From: JABDIY01 sp963751955
Lineage (GTDB): Bacteria; Actinomycetota; Acidimicrobiia; Acidimicrobiales; SZUA-35
Direction of reading: 5' to 3'
DNA length: 64,000 nt
NCBI GenBank assembly: GCA_963751955.1
Contig: CAVVWM010000011.1
Coordinates: forward strand, 434,001 to 498,000
The notes beneath the pieces are model-generated. The model saw nothing but the letters and a program-made list of their open reading frames with translations. It was not told the DNA's origin and did no database searches. A program made the position numbers and the translations under genes. Positions 43,801 to 51,657 of this stretch are shown in pieces (the stretch's first letter is position 1; each line of letters begins with the position of its first letter).

Positions 43801-44342
43801 AGGCGTCGTTCGGCTCTTTCCTTGCGCTTTCGATACTTCAGAACACCGGCTGCTTCCTCGATTATGCCCCGGCGTTCTTCGGGCCGACTGTTGAGGACGG
43901 CGTCGATCTGTCCCTGCGAAACAATGATGTGCTGTTGCCGACCGACACCGCTATCGCTGAGGAGTTCGGTGATGTCGAGGAGACGGCAGCTGGTGCCGTT
44001 GATCTTGTAGTCGCTGTCCCCAGAGCGAAACAGGGTGCGGGTGATAGTGACCTCGGAGAACTCAATAGGGAGGACTCCAAGTGCGTTGTCGATGGTTAGC
44101 GAGACTTCAGCCCGGCCCAGCGCCGCCTTGCTCTGGGTTCCAGCGAAGATGACATCTTCCATCTTGGCCGATCGAACCGCACTCGGAGCTTGAGCTCCGA
44201 GTACCCACGCAATAGCGTCGACCACGTTGCTCTTGCCGCTGCCGTTGGGACCGACCACCACTGTGATGCCGTCCTGCAAGTCCAAGGTTGCGTGATCTGA
44301 AAACGACTTGAATCCCTTGATCGACAGCGTCTTGAGATACAT
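40806..44342 (-). CDS. smc: Chromosome segregation protein SMC
   Basis: The 1178-residue condensin ATPase starts MYLKTLSIKGFKSF with Walker A GPNGSGKSNVVDAI. Two long coiled-coil arms flank a hinge with the expected Gly-rich region (around 42550-42850, GVDTLAGADGVLGTLLDLI...). It ends with signature LSGGERSLTALGFLFA, Walker B FYVMDEVEAALDD and the D-loop. The length is normal. It lies between ftsY and the mutM-like gene, as in most actinobacteria, but separated from each by plus-strand islands. Confidence 0.97.
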   Translation of the reverse strand: MYLKTLSIKGFKSFSDHATLDLQDGITVVVGPNGSGKSNVVDAIAWVLGAQAPSAVRSAKMEDVIFAGTQSKAALGRAEVSLTIDNALGVLPIEFSEVTITRTLFRSGDSDYKINGTSCRLLDITELLSDSGVGRQQHIIVSQGQIDAVLNSRPEERRGIIEEAAGVLKYRKRKERAERRLASTEENLNRVADLVREVKRQLRPLEKQADAARRHGAVLEEATKLRTYLLGRELSGLTHKLEAHKRDRLAASTLESELQRELARLDAIILDGEAELAALGGSEVDDVLNRARSVRERIVGQTNVVSERRRRLEGELQSAVDEGLVSSLEAESARLVDDLGAVVTEAENLKPEMTQARLSEKALEQDRAIFEQQWGDGVVPVGNEAAEARAQLSALESASERDRSEDARLNEQISGLSSRRDRLLSEQTNAKALIDGGVERSEVLEYDLGAANVALVEAEATLRQANETRRAADEDVSRWEARADALAQALEEVRNRAGVDTLAGADGVLGTLLDLIAVDPGWEGAVEAAASEALQAVLIESEVSARLALRALSDAQVSGAVLPLGIPGSTSPLTEPEGVTLLRSLVSADRDDVRSLLDILLSGIAAIEGSWSDAADLARDHAGLTVVTRAGDRIGPTGWRLAGDQAGATGAAQAEATANAEAARAAQAAALEIVYDAEGRLLLTGENQRMAETAHRDHLAAVQTATSVLDRTTTELEEIEESRQRLSRQRYEIGERAEADRKKLTSLQLALPGLEADEKSHLDKAQTVAEARAVLEEKATLIAAVRSDLDVREAAIAERREMIISRQAEIEQRLDRLVSERQEARARREVLQRSLDKVRDLTQQLFSKRGRVDHWLTDLDTVSQAQSEAARQVGVRLSANRGERQKAEKNLAETRNRRSRVDLAEAEDRVRLETLTETVRRDLDIEPETAMAALSPEVESGQTADARLRELDREIRAMGPINPLALEEFEELKERYEFLSSQMEDVKTSRRELVGLIREVDEQIVNVFASAYADVASNFIDLFGKLFPGGKGSVVLTDPDDLLNTGIEIEAKPSGKNVKKLSLLSGGERSLTALGFLFAVFRSRPSPFYVMDEVEAALDDFNLNRFLTLVQEFRDDAQLIIVSHQKRTMEAADVLYGVSMKPGESSKVVSEKVSRPKRQVIDLRDTSPANALTVSDDT

Positions 44343-44568
44343 ACCGGCCAAATCCTAGCCGTGTAATTTGCCGTGCGTTCGCCAACCACGTTTAGTGTGC
44401 AACTGCTTACAAAAACACTGATATGTCCTAGCCAGGCTGCGCGTGAACCGCCATTTTTCAGGTCGGACTTGGAGATCTGAACACTTTCTGGCTGGCCGTG
44501 GTCCAGACGGCTCATGAACATGGGTCGAAAGACTCAAGTTGTCGCCTATCGAATGCCGAAGGGTGTCT

Positions 44569-45717
44569 ATGCCGCCACTCCCCCGCCTGACGGGAACACG
44601 CGCTGCGGACCCTCTCGATCGCAGACTGCCAGCCCCACTTCAACGATCTCTCGACCTCCTCGCTCAGCACCGAGACCCAGTGAGCGTTCCCGAACGCCGG
44701 CAGCTGGTCCGGGCTCTGTTCCATGAGGGCGATCGTCGCGCCCCGTACGTAAATCGCTTCATGTCGCTGATGATGCTGTCGGTCCTCATTGCCGTGCTCG
44801 GGGTGCTCGCCGATTCCACGGCCGTTGTGATCGGGGCAATGCTGGTAGCTCCGCTCATGGACCCGGTTCTGGGTGTCGCTGCCGCGTTGGTGATGGACTC
44901 GCGGGATCGGACCCTCTCCTCGGCGCTGACCGTCGTCACCGGTTCAGCAGTCGCCGTCGCCGTCGCTGCCGCCGTGAGCTTCCTGTTGCCCGGTGATCCC
45001 GAGCGTCTGAGCGCGGAGCTGCTCTCCCGAACCTCACCCACCATGATCGATCTCGCGGTGGCGCTCGTTGCCGGCTCGGCCGGTGCGTATGCCAAACTCA
45101 GACGACAGGCCGCGGACGCAATCGTGGGGGTTGCGGTTGCGGTTGCGCTGGTTCCCCCGTTGGCGGTGCTCGGAACCACGCTCGAAATCGGCCGCTACCA
45201 GATGGCGCTGGGTGCCTTCCTACTTTTCTTGGCCAACGTGAGTGGCATAATCACCGCCGCGGCGACAACGTTCGTCATCCTGGGTCTGGTTCCATCGAGC
45301 CGCCTGCGCACAACCCGATCCCACGTTGCCCAAAGCCTCCGCCTTGCAGTGTTGGGAACGGTGGCCATCGTGGCCCCGCTTCAACTCGTGGATCAGTGGC
45401 GACCGAAACCAACACTGGATTCGAACCCTGAAGAGTTGGTGGCCGAGGCCGTCGCCGCATGGCGAGCCGACGTGTCGATAATCGCCATAGACCTGCAGAT
45501 GGGCGAGCCGGAGTCGACCCCAACCCTCGGACTCACGGTCGCAGCCGGTCCCAACACGGACGAGCCACTCGGCGTGGAGGACCTCGCCGCCGATCTCTCC
45601 ACGATCATCGGCCAACCGATCAGGGTGATGCTTACGACGGTCGAGAGCAACGTCGAGTCTGCGGTCGGCAACAAGACGACCTCCGAGGAAAAGGAGAGCA
45701 CCGACCAGGAACCGTGA
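44569..45717 (+). CDS. DUF389 family membrane protein
   Basis: The 382-residue protein contains the DUF389 core MLSVLIAVLGVLADSTAVVIGAMLVAPLMDPVLGVAAALVM and repeated hydrophobic spans (VVTGSAVAVAVAAAVSF, DAIVGVAVAVALVPPLAVLG, LFLANVSGIITAAATTFVIL). A soluble acidic C-terminal domain follows. The family's function is unknown. ATG 44569 is preceded by AAGGGTG, so it is chosen over a TTG at 44539. The 226-base spacer to smc holds its promoter, but no clear hexamers were found there. Confidence 0.82.
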   Translation: MPPLPRLTGTRAADPLDRRLPAPLQRSLDLLAQHRDPVSVPERRQLVRALFHEGDRRAPYVNRFMSLMMLSVLIAVLGVLADSTAVVIGAMLVAPLMDPVLGVAAALVMDSRDRTLSSALTVVTGSAVAVAVAAAVSFLLPGDPERLSAELLSRTSPTMIDLAVALVAGSAGAYAKLRRQAADAIVGVAVAVALVPPLAVLGTTLEIGRYQMALGAFLLFLANVSGIITAAATTFVILGLVPSSRLRTTRSHVAQSLRLAVLGTVAIVAPLQLVDQWRPKPTLDSNPEELVAEAVAAWRADVSIIAIDLQMGEPESTPTLGLTVAAGPNTDEPLGVEDLAADLSTIIGQPIRVMLTTVESNVESAVGNKTTSEEKESTDQEP

Positions 45718-45771
45718 TGTGTCGCGACAGAGGCCAACAAATGCTGGCTCTCGACGGCTGTTTCGCCGAGT

Positions 45772-46605
45772 TCAGACCTGCGTGGAGCAGTAGTAGACCG
45801 TGTGGCCTTTGAACTTGGCCTTGAGAATCGGGGTTCGCGAGCGCGGACTCAACTCGCCGTCCTTGCCATACACGGCAACGTGTTCGGCGTAGTTTCCGGG
45901 ATTTCCCTCGATGTCAACCCATGGGCGATCCTCCAACGTGGTCCCCCGATACTTGATGGCATCGTGGAGGATCGTTGTGATCGAACGGTTCAGCCGTCGC
46001 AGCTCCTGGGTGGAGAGCTGGTTGGAGGGCCGGTTGTACATCAGCCCGGCATCGAACAGAATCTCGTCGCTGTACAGATCACCAATACCGACGAAGTTGT
46101 CCGGGTCAGTGAGGAACGTCTTCAGCGGCTGATTGCTGTTGAGTACGAACCGACCGAAGATGTTCCACGGAACCGGCTCGGCCAGCAGGTCCAACCCTCG
46201 ACCTCGCTTCAGGTGTTGATCGACTTCCTCGGTTGGAACAACCCCGAGCTCTCCGCTTGCACCCTTGTCAATGAAGCGCAGATCGCCACCCTGGGTGAAG
46301 GTGATAGTCACCTGGGTGTTCGGCGACACGGCCGTGCGAGAGGGACAGCGGGAGATGACTGTCTCGTTCCCGGGATGCATAAGCAGCGTGTGCTCGTTGT
46401 TCAGCTTGGTAACAATTGTCATGCCCACCCGGCTCGTCTCCACGAATTTCGCACCGTCGAGTACCGAAGTGAGGCTCTTCTTGTTTTTGTGCAGGGGTGT
46501 GGACTTGAGTCCCTTCACATCCACCGATTTGACTTTGCGGCCCGCAGTATCGCGTTCGAGATCTCGACGAACGATCTCGAGTTCGGGTAATTCTGGCTCA
46601 ACCAT
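45772..46605 (-). CDS. MutM/Fpg-like protein lacking key catalytic features
   Basis: Fpg/MutM removes oxidised purines using an N-terminal Pro-Glu exposed after Met removal. This 277-residue homologue in the standard mutM position (after rnc) keeps the fold: PELPELEIVRR, FVGIGDLYSDEILFDAGL, YRGTTLEDRPWVDIEGNPG, and VAVYGKDG. But three residues precede PELPE, so Pro is not N-terminal. The loop that normally carries the catalytic Lys (RxxGKYL) reads TSRVGMTIV. The Asn after VGIG is Asp 176. The zinc finger keeps one Cys only (SPRS and YYCSTQV instead of CPxC and YYCPxCQ). The ATG overlaps rnc by eight bases. It may be inactive or have a changed specificity. Confidence 0.8.
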   Translation of the reverse strand: MVEPELPELEIVRRDLERDTAGRKVKSVDVKGLKSTPLHKNKKSLTSVLDGAKFVETSRVGMTIVTKLNNEHTLLMHPGNETVISRCPSRTAVSPNTQVTITFTQGGDLRFIDKGASGELGVVPTEEVDQHLKRGRGLDLLAEPVPWNIFGRFVLNSNQPLKTFLTDPDNFVGIGDLYSDEILFDAGLMYNRPSNQLSTQELRRLNRSITTILHDAIKYRGTTLEDRPWVDIEGNPGNYAEHVAVYGKDGELSPRSRTPILKAKFKGHTVYYCSTQV

Positions 46606-47341
46606 TGGATTCCTCATTCGCTTCTGCGGCTTGGGGGCGGGTCGGGTGAACCAACTCGCGTTCTGACAGCAGGTTCCAAGCGGCCTGAGCGGCGGCCTGT
46701 TCTGCGCGTTTCTTCGACGTTCCCCAGCCCTCACCAGCCATCTCGCTGCCAAGGTAGGCAAGCGCGACGAAACGGCGATCGTGGTCGGGGCCCGACGCCG
46801 ACAGGCGGTATACCGGACCGGGGAGATCGAGGTTGGAGGCCAGTTCTTGAAGTCGAGTTTTGAAGTCTTCCCCACCCGGACGGACAGCGCTCTGGTGAAT
46901 GCTGTGGCAGAGAAGGTGGAGAGCTGCTGACCGCGCCGCTTCCCAACCGCCGTCGATGAACACGGCGCCGATGACCGCCTCGAAGCAGTCTGCGAGAATG
47001 GACCCCTTGAGGCGCCCGCCCGAGGTTGCCTCGCCTTTACCGAGGCGAAGCATCGAACCCAGATTCATCTCGTGGGCGACGCTGGCAAGGTTCGACGTGT
47101 TGACGACCGAAGCCCGCAGCTTGGCCAGCTCACCCTCGGGTAGATCGGAATAGGTGTTGTAGGTGTAGTCGGTGACGGCAAGTCCCACGACCGAGTCACC
47201 AAGAAACTCCAGCCGCTCATTGGAATCGTTGCCGGGGTGCTCTGCGATGTAGCTACGGTGAGTCATTGCCAACTCGACAAGAGACCAGTCGTCAAACTGG
47301 TGTTTCAGATACTCTGCGAGTTGTTCGTAACCGTCGCTCAG
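46598..47341 (-). CDS. rnc: Ribonuclease III
   Basis: RNase III cuts double-stranded RNA in rRNA processing. The catalytic signature NERLEFLGDSVVGL and the second acidic cluster (LADCFEAVIGAVFIDGG) are intact, and a dsRNA-binding domain follows (KTRLQELASN...GWGTSKKRAEQAAAQAAWNLL). The only standard start in frame, TTG 47272, would remove the conserved first helix. The residues before it (LSDGYEQLAEYLKHQFDDWSLVELA) are a normal RNase III beginning, and that frame starts at CTG 47341, overlapping the acpP stop as CTGA. I therefore give 247 residues with a CTG start. Confidence 0.85.
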   Translation of the reverse strand: MSDGYEQLAEYLKHQFDDWSLVELAMTHRSYIAEHPGNDSNERLEFLGDSVVGLAVTDYTYNTYSDLPEGELAKLRASVVNTSNLASVAHEMNLGSMLRLGKGEATSGGRLKGSILADCFEAVIGAVFIDGGWEAARSAALHLLCHSIHQSAVRPGGEDFKTRLQELASNLDLPGPVYRLSASGPDHDRRFVALAYLGSEMAGEGWGTSKKRAEQAAAQAAWNLLSERELVHPTRPQAAEANEESNG

Positions 47342-47637
47342 GACTTGTCTCCGACTCGGCTATGGACATAATCCACCGCATCGCGAACCAAACGGAGTTC
47401 CTGCAGATCCTCATCTTCAATTCGGAATCCGACGGTACGGTCCGCCAGCTCTTCTTCGATCGCTTCGACCAGTTCAATGAGGGCCAGCGAGTCGGCCTCG
47501 AGATCGTCGGCGAAGGAGTCGCCTTCGTTGATTTGATCCGGTTCGATCTCCAGAATGTCGGCGAGACGGTCACGGACAAGCGTGACCACGTCGAGGCGCG
47601 TCATCGGCGCTGAGTTCATATGCGTTTCTGCTGGCAT
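47338..47637 (-). CDS. acpP: Acyl carrier protein
   Basis: The 99-residue protein carries the helix II signature ADDLEADSLALIELVEAIEEEL, whose Ser takes phosphopantetheine, and a typical acidic helix bundle (VRDRLADILEIEPDQINEGDSF). ATG 47637 is favoured by a strong GGAGGTGA ribosome-binding site five bases upstream, giving a 12-residue N-terminal extension over most ACPs. Its stop overlaps the proposed CTG start of rnc. The usual neighbour plsX is separated from it by a histidine kinase gene. Confidence 0.93.
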   Translation of the reverse strand: MPAETHMNSAPMTRLDVVTLVRDRLADILEIEPDQINEGDSFADDLEADSLALIELVEAIEEELADRTVGFRIEDEDLQELRLVRDAVDYVHSRVGDKS

Positions 47638-47685
47638 CGCTCACCTCCGAGCGCGGAGGACTATAGCAGCAGAACTTCTTGACCC

Positions 47686-49743
47686 CTACGGGCCGGACGT
47701 GCTAGAGGCTCCGTCTTCGGCCGTTCTCGGGACCAGATCGTTTCCGGCTATCAGCTTCCGGAGCTCGGCGTTCATGTCTTGTTTCTCTTCCAGCGGGGAC
47801 CCCACGTCCTCACCGAAGTACGCATCGGCAGCCGACTCCAGCCCGGTACCGGAGGGGCCCAGCACCACTTCTTCGCCCGGCCGAGCACCTCTGCCAGCGT
47901 CGATACGTTTGCGGTCGTGGGGAATCGTATCTGGGTCAATCAGTTCGATCGGCAGCAGGATACGAGCTGTGGTCCCACCCGTGGGATGCTCGAGAAGCCG
48001 TACATCTAGCCCAAAGCGAATAGCGATCCGTCCGATCAACGCAAAGCCAAGTTTGCTGGTGGAGATGTCACCGGCAAAACCAGGGGTATGTAGCGAACGA
48101 TTGATCCGATCACGATCGGCTTGTGGCAGACCACAACCGGAATCATGAACCAGGAACGCCCAACCGGCTGCTACCCATTCCCCTTCGATGCCCACCCGAT
48201 TCATGGGATCGGGCTTGTCAGCCCCCGCCGCTAGGCCGTTCTCAACGATCTCGGCGAGCACGTGGGCAATATCGGGTGCTGCCAGCCCGCTAAGTCGGAC
48301 TTCAGCCATCGGACTGATGTCAACTCGGTCAAAGTCGGTTACCTCACCCAGCGCCAGGCGGGCCGTATTCACAGCGCTTATGGGCTTCAACCAGCGACGT
48401 TCGCTTCTTCCTCCGCCGAGCGTGAGGCCAGATTCGATATTGCGCTGGAGTCGTGTTGCGATGTGGTCGATCGCAAACAGTCGTTGGCGAACCTCTGGAG
48501 AATCATCAGCATTGCGCCAGGAGGAAACATGACGGACGAGTTCATGCAGCAGCCCCGCATTTCGGTGAGCGATCGTGACCATGCGGCCTGACATCTGAAG
48601 TCGGGATTTCGTCTCTTGCGCCGCTATGTCGAAGAACCGGTCCTGAAGCGTGTTGATGGCGCCGACCAACTGATCCACCTCGTCATCGGCTGATCCCGAA
48701 AGGTGTGTTGGTCGCGCCGAGCTGACCGTGCCCCGAGCAAACGCTTCTTCGATCTCAGGTAGGCGTTCGTTCACGAGCCTTTGAGCCTCGGAGGCTGCGG
48801 CCGCCAGTGGCGTTGACACCGACTGGTACAGGACCACAGCTGTGGCACAAAGCACCAAGACACCGAACAAACCAAACAAACCGAAGGTATTGCGCTGATC
48901 CTCGGCCGACAGAACCATCGCATCGAGTTGGGCGACAGCCGCCCGAGCCTGCTGGTCTCGTGCAAAAGCCCAACGGAAGTGGGCGTCGTTGTGGCTGAGA
49001 ATCGCCGAACCTGGCGCCACCAACATCTGGTCAGCATTCAGAAGGTCCTCCATCGCGGTGACTCGAAGATCGCTCATCGCCTTGGTCGACTGGAGTGCCT
49101 GTTGAATCGATCCGCTTGGCGCAGCCTGAGTCCTGAGGTCCAGATCTTCCCGGAGCGCCGCCGCCACCGCGAATGCCTGCGCTACCTCGGTCGTGGATCG
49201 GAGATCGTCAGAAGTCCGTGCGGCAAAGGCCAGCCATGCCGCGTCCTCGGCTTCGATCAGTCGATGAATCCGACCCAGATCGGCGAGCGCTTCGGCGGCG
49301 ATAGCCGACTCCGTGTCTATCGGAGTTCGTGCCGCTGCTTCGAGCAGGATTTCGTTCGCCCGGCCATAATTGTCGGCACGACCAACCGGTGTTGATCGAG
49401 CGGCCCCGAGCGCCGTCGATACCCGGTCCTCGAGCACCTCATCGCCAAACCGCGAAAGCCGCTCCATCGCTTGGTCAGTCTCGAGCGCTACTACCTCGAG
49501 CGTCGCAGCCGAACCCGGATCCTCCTGAGTTTCGATCAGGACAGTTGTGAGCCGTTCATCAGCTAGGGCCAGTGCAGCGTTTTGCAGCGCTGAGACTTCC
49601 TCGAAAGCCGAGCGAGCGGTCCGCGCAGCATCACCATCCTGTCCTGCGTCGACAACTGCAGCAGCAGCTACAGAACCGAGCGCGAGCACAGGTAGCCCAA
49701 ACGCAGCAGCAATCTTTTGCCGAAGGGTAGGTGAACGCGACAT
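47686..49743 (-). CDS. Nitrate/nitrite-sensor-like (CvnA-type) histidine kinase
   Basis: The 685-residue protein has a first span near residues 10-30 and a helical extracytoplasmic sensor region of about 250 residues resembling the NIT/chemotaxis-type bundle. A second span (GLFGLFGVLVLCATAVVLY) and a HAMP-like stretch follow. The unusual dimerisation region (TIAHRNAGLLHELVRHV...LFAIDHIATRLQRNIESGLTLGG) is typical of streptomycete CvnA kinases. The ATPase domain has HVLAEIVENGLAAG, HDSGCGLPQAD and KLGFALIGRIA. No response regulator or roadblock/MglA genes accompany it, although Cvn kinases usually sit in such operons. Confidence 0.82.
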   Translation of the reverse strand: MSRSPTLRQKIAAAFGLPVLALGSVAAAAVVDAGQDGDAARTARSAFEEVSALQNAALALADERLTTVLIETQEDPGSAATLEVVALETDQAMERLSRFGDEVLEDRVSTALGAARSTPVGRADNYGRANEILLEAAARTPIDTESAIAAEALADLGRIHRLIEAEDAAWLAFAARTSDDLRSTTEVAQAFAVAAALREDLDLRTQAAPSGSIQQALQSTKAMSDLRVTAMEDLLNADQMLVAPGSAILSHNDAHFRWAFARDQQARAAVAQLDAMVLSAEDQRNTFGLFGLFGVLVLCATAVVLYQSVSTPLAAAASEAQRLVNERLPEIEEAFARGTVSSARPTHLSGSADDEVDQLVGAINTLQDRFFDIAAQETKSRLQMSGRMVTIAHRNAGLLHELVRHVSSWRNADDSPEVRQRLFAIDHIATRLQRNIESGLTLGGGRSERRWLKPISAVNTARLALGEVTDFDRVDISPMAEVRLSGLAAPDIAHVLAEIVENGLAAGADKPDPMNRVGIEGEWVAAGWAFLVHDSGCGLPQADRDRINRSLHTPGFAGDISTSKLGFALIGRIAIRFGLDVRLLEHPTGGTTARILLPIELIDPDTIPHDRKRIDAGRGARPGEEVVLGPSGTGLESAADAYFGEDVGSPLEEKQDMNAELRKLIAGNDLVPRTAEDGASSTSGP

Positions 49744-49786
49744 CGGTGTTCTTTCGGCACGACTTCGCCGCTGGTGAGGGTCTCAG

Positions 49787-50809
49787 CTATTCGCCGCGGG
49801 TGAATACCGTCCGAAAATCCTCGACGATCGATGATGCCGCCATCTCCGTTGTCGTGCGAATGGCGTTGGCGATGGTGTCAGCGTCGGAAGAGCCGTGCGA
49901 GATAACCGAGACTCCCTTGGTCCCGCACAACATCGCAGCGCCGATCAAGTTGGGGTCGAGCACCCTGAACAACGGGTCAAGTATCGGATTGATGATCGGC
50001 GCAGTTGCCGCCACCTCAGAGGAAGACACCAGAGCAGCTCGAATTGCGTCGAGGGCGATCCGGACCGTGCCTTCGAGAGATTTCAAGACCACGTTTCCGG
50101 TGAAACCGTCGGCCACCATCACATCGGCATCACCAGTCATGAGGTCGCCTCCTTCGAGGTTTCCAACGAACTCGGCGCCGCAGCTCCCAGACCAATCGGT
50201 GGACTCGAACAACTCGAGGGCTTCCTTCACCAGCGAATTCCCCTTGCCTGCCTCTTCTCCGATCGTGAGTATGGCCACTTTGGGAGATGCGATACCGAAT
50301 CTGGACCGTGCGTACACTGCGCCAAGCTGGCCGAACTGCACGAGCATCTCCGGGGTTGCGTCGGGGTTGGCGCCACAATCGATCAACGAGCAGGGCGTGG
50401 AATTCAGCACCGGAAATGGCACAGCGATAGCGGGTCTGGCAACACCTTTGATCCGACCGATTCGCAGGAGGCTGGCGGCCATTGCGGCTCCGGTGTTGCC
50501 GGCTGAGAGGAGCGCTGCCGCGTCACCATCGCGAACCGCTTCTGCAGCTCGGACAATGCTGCTGTCCTTCATCCTGCGCACGCTCGAGGCCGGTTCGGCC
50601 CCCATGGCAATTACCTCGGACGCATGGCGTACCGAGATCAGTCGATGTTTGTTGAGCGAGGGATCGATCTCGGCGATGGCCGATTCGTCACCCACCAGCA
50701 ACGAGGCGACTTGGTCGCGTTCGGCAGCGATGATCGCCCCTTCAACCACTGATCGGGGAGCGAAATCGCCCCCCATTGCATCAACGGCGACTGGGAGAGG
50801 ACTGGTCAC
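49787..50809 (-). CDS. plsX: Phosphate acyltransferase PlsX
   Basis: PlsX makes acyl-phosphate from acyl-ACP for phospholipid synthesis. The 340-residue product shows VAVDAMGGDFAP at the start, SAGNTGA, RPAIAVPFPVLN, DCGANPDATPEMLVQFG, NGEE-like TIGEEAGKGNSLVKEA, FVGNLEGGDLMTGDADVMVADGFTGNVVLKS. The GTG start at 50809 gives the conserved N-terminus. It follows rpmF by 27 bases, the common rpmF-plsX order. Confidence 0.96.
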   Translation of the reverse strand: MTSPLPVAVDAMGGDFAPRSVVEGAIIAAERDQVASLLVGDESAIAEIDPSLNKHRLISVRHASEVIAMGAEPASSVRRMKDSSIVRAAEAVRDGDAAALLSAGNTGAAMAASLLRIGRIKGVARPAIAVPFPVLNSTPCSLIDCGANPDATPEMLVQFGQLGAVYARSRFGIASPKVAILTIGEEAGKGNSLVKEALELFESTDWSGSCGAEFVGNLEGGDLMTGDADVMVADGFTGNVVLKSLEGTVRIALDAIRAALVSSSEVAATAPIINPILDPLFRVLDPNLIGAAMLCGTKGVSVISHGSSDADTIANAIRTTTEMAASSIVEDFRTVFTRGE

Positions 50810-50836
50810 TTCGCTTGATGGCCCGAGCGCTCAGAG

Positions 50837-51013
50837 CTAGACGTCGACTACCTGGCGGCCTTTGTAGTAGCCGCAGCTCTGACAGGCCCGATGAGGAAGC
50901 TTCATGGCTCCGCACTGGGTGCAGCGGCTCTTGGGCGCGGCGCTCACCGACCACGCCGACGCACGACGGCTGCGGGTTTTGGACTTGGACGTCTTTTTCT
51001 TGGGAACAGCCAT
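50837..51013 (-). CDS. rpmF: 50S ribosomal protein L32 (zinc-ribbon form)
   Basis: From ATG 51013 the 58-residue protein is a typical L32: MAVPKKKTSKSKTRSRRA, then CTQCGAMKLPHRACQSCGYYKGRQVV. All four zinc-binding Cys are present, so this is the zinc-dependent form. A longer frame to 51067 only adds non-conserved residues. Confidence 0.97.
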   Translation of the reverse strand: MAVPKKKTSKSKTRSRRASAWSVSAAPKSRCTQCGAMKLPHRACQSCGYYKGRQVVDV

Positions 51014-51126
51014 CGGATAAACCTTGCTAGATCGACCGGTAATGCTACCGCCGAAGGTTCGCGGCACCTACCTCGATTCGATGATGCCTACCTCGGGTCC
51101 GACCAGTTTGTGACGGCCTCACCGCC

Positions 51127-51648
51127 TCAGTCCAGCTTCAAGTCACCGAGGGCAGCCCAGCGGGGATCACCCGCGAGCTCAGCTGCTCGGTTTGGGTCGA
51201 CCGGCCGCTGTCCCAGTCCGGGCTTGTATCGATCCGGATCAGGTCCTTCACAGATATCTCCGCACAGCGGCGACAGTGGCAGCGACGCTACAGCGGTGTC
51301 GTGAATCACCTGATCAAGGATCACAGTTTCACCGTCGAAGGGAATCAGGTCACCACCGGGCTCGGCTCCAACTTGAAAGATCTCGTCGACGAACGCTCGC
51401 TCGGTGCCGGTCACCGACTCTAGGCAGCGTCGGCAATCAGCGATCCAATGCACGTTCAGATAGCCAGTGACCGACACCCCTCGCTCCACCGATTCGATCG
51501 TCAACCTACCGATGACGGGCTCAGAGGTTGTGCGAGTCGCGATCACTTCAACTTCGGGCGGCTTCTGCTCGACATCGACCCAAAGCCGTTGGCCGAGCCG
51601 TTGTCGAAGTGCTCCGACATGAACGCGATGCTGAAAGTGGGAAGCCAC
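51127..51648 (-). CDS. DUF177/YceD family protein
   Basis: The 173-residue protein has the DUF177 core: GVSVTGYLNVHWIADCRRCLESVTG with a CxxC, later PLCGDICEGPDPDR, and a final DPRWAALGDLKLD typical of the family. It is encoded directly before rpmF across bacteria and is linked to 23S rRNA maturation in plants and E. coli. The four conserved Cys could bind zinc. The 113-base gap to rpmF probably holds the rpmF promoter or leader. Confidence 0.9.
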   Translation of the reverse strand: MASHFQHRVHVGALRQRLGQRLWVDVEQKPPEVEVIATRTTSEPVIGRLTIESVERGVSVTGYLNVHWIADCRRCLESVTGTERAFVDEIFQVGAEPGGDLIPFDGETVILDQVIHDTAVASLPLSPLCGDICEGPDPDRYKPGLGQRPVDPNRAAELAGDPRWAALGDLKLD

Positions 51649-51657
51649 AACCTCGGC

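Noticed and set aside
43698..44099. Plus-strand 133-residue frame inside smc
   Set aside because: Antisense shadow; the smc frame is conserved throughout.
45719..45772. TGTCGCGACA palindrome and short GGC/GCC stem between the DUF389 and mutM-like genes as a bidirectional terminator
   Set aside because: The palindrome has no loop, the second stem is bulged, and there is no T-run on either strand.
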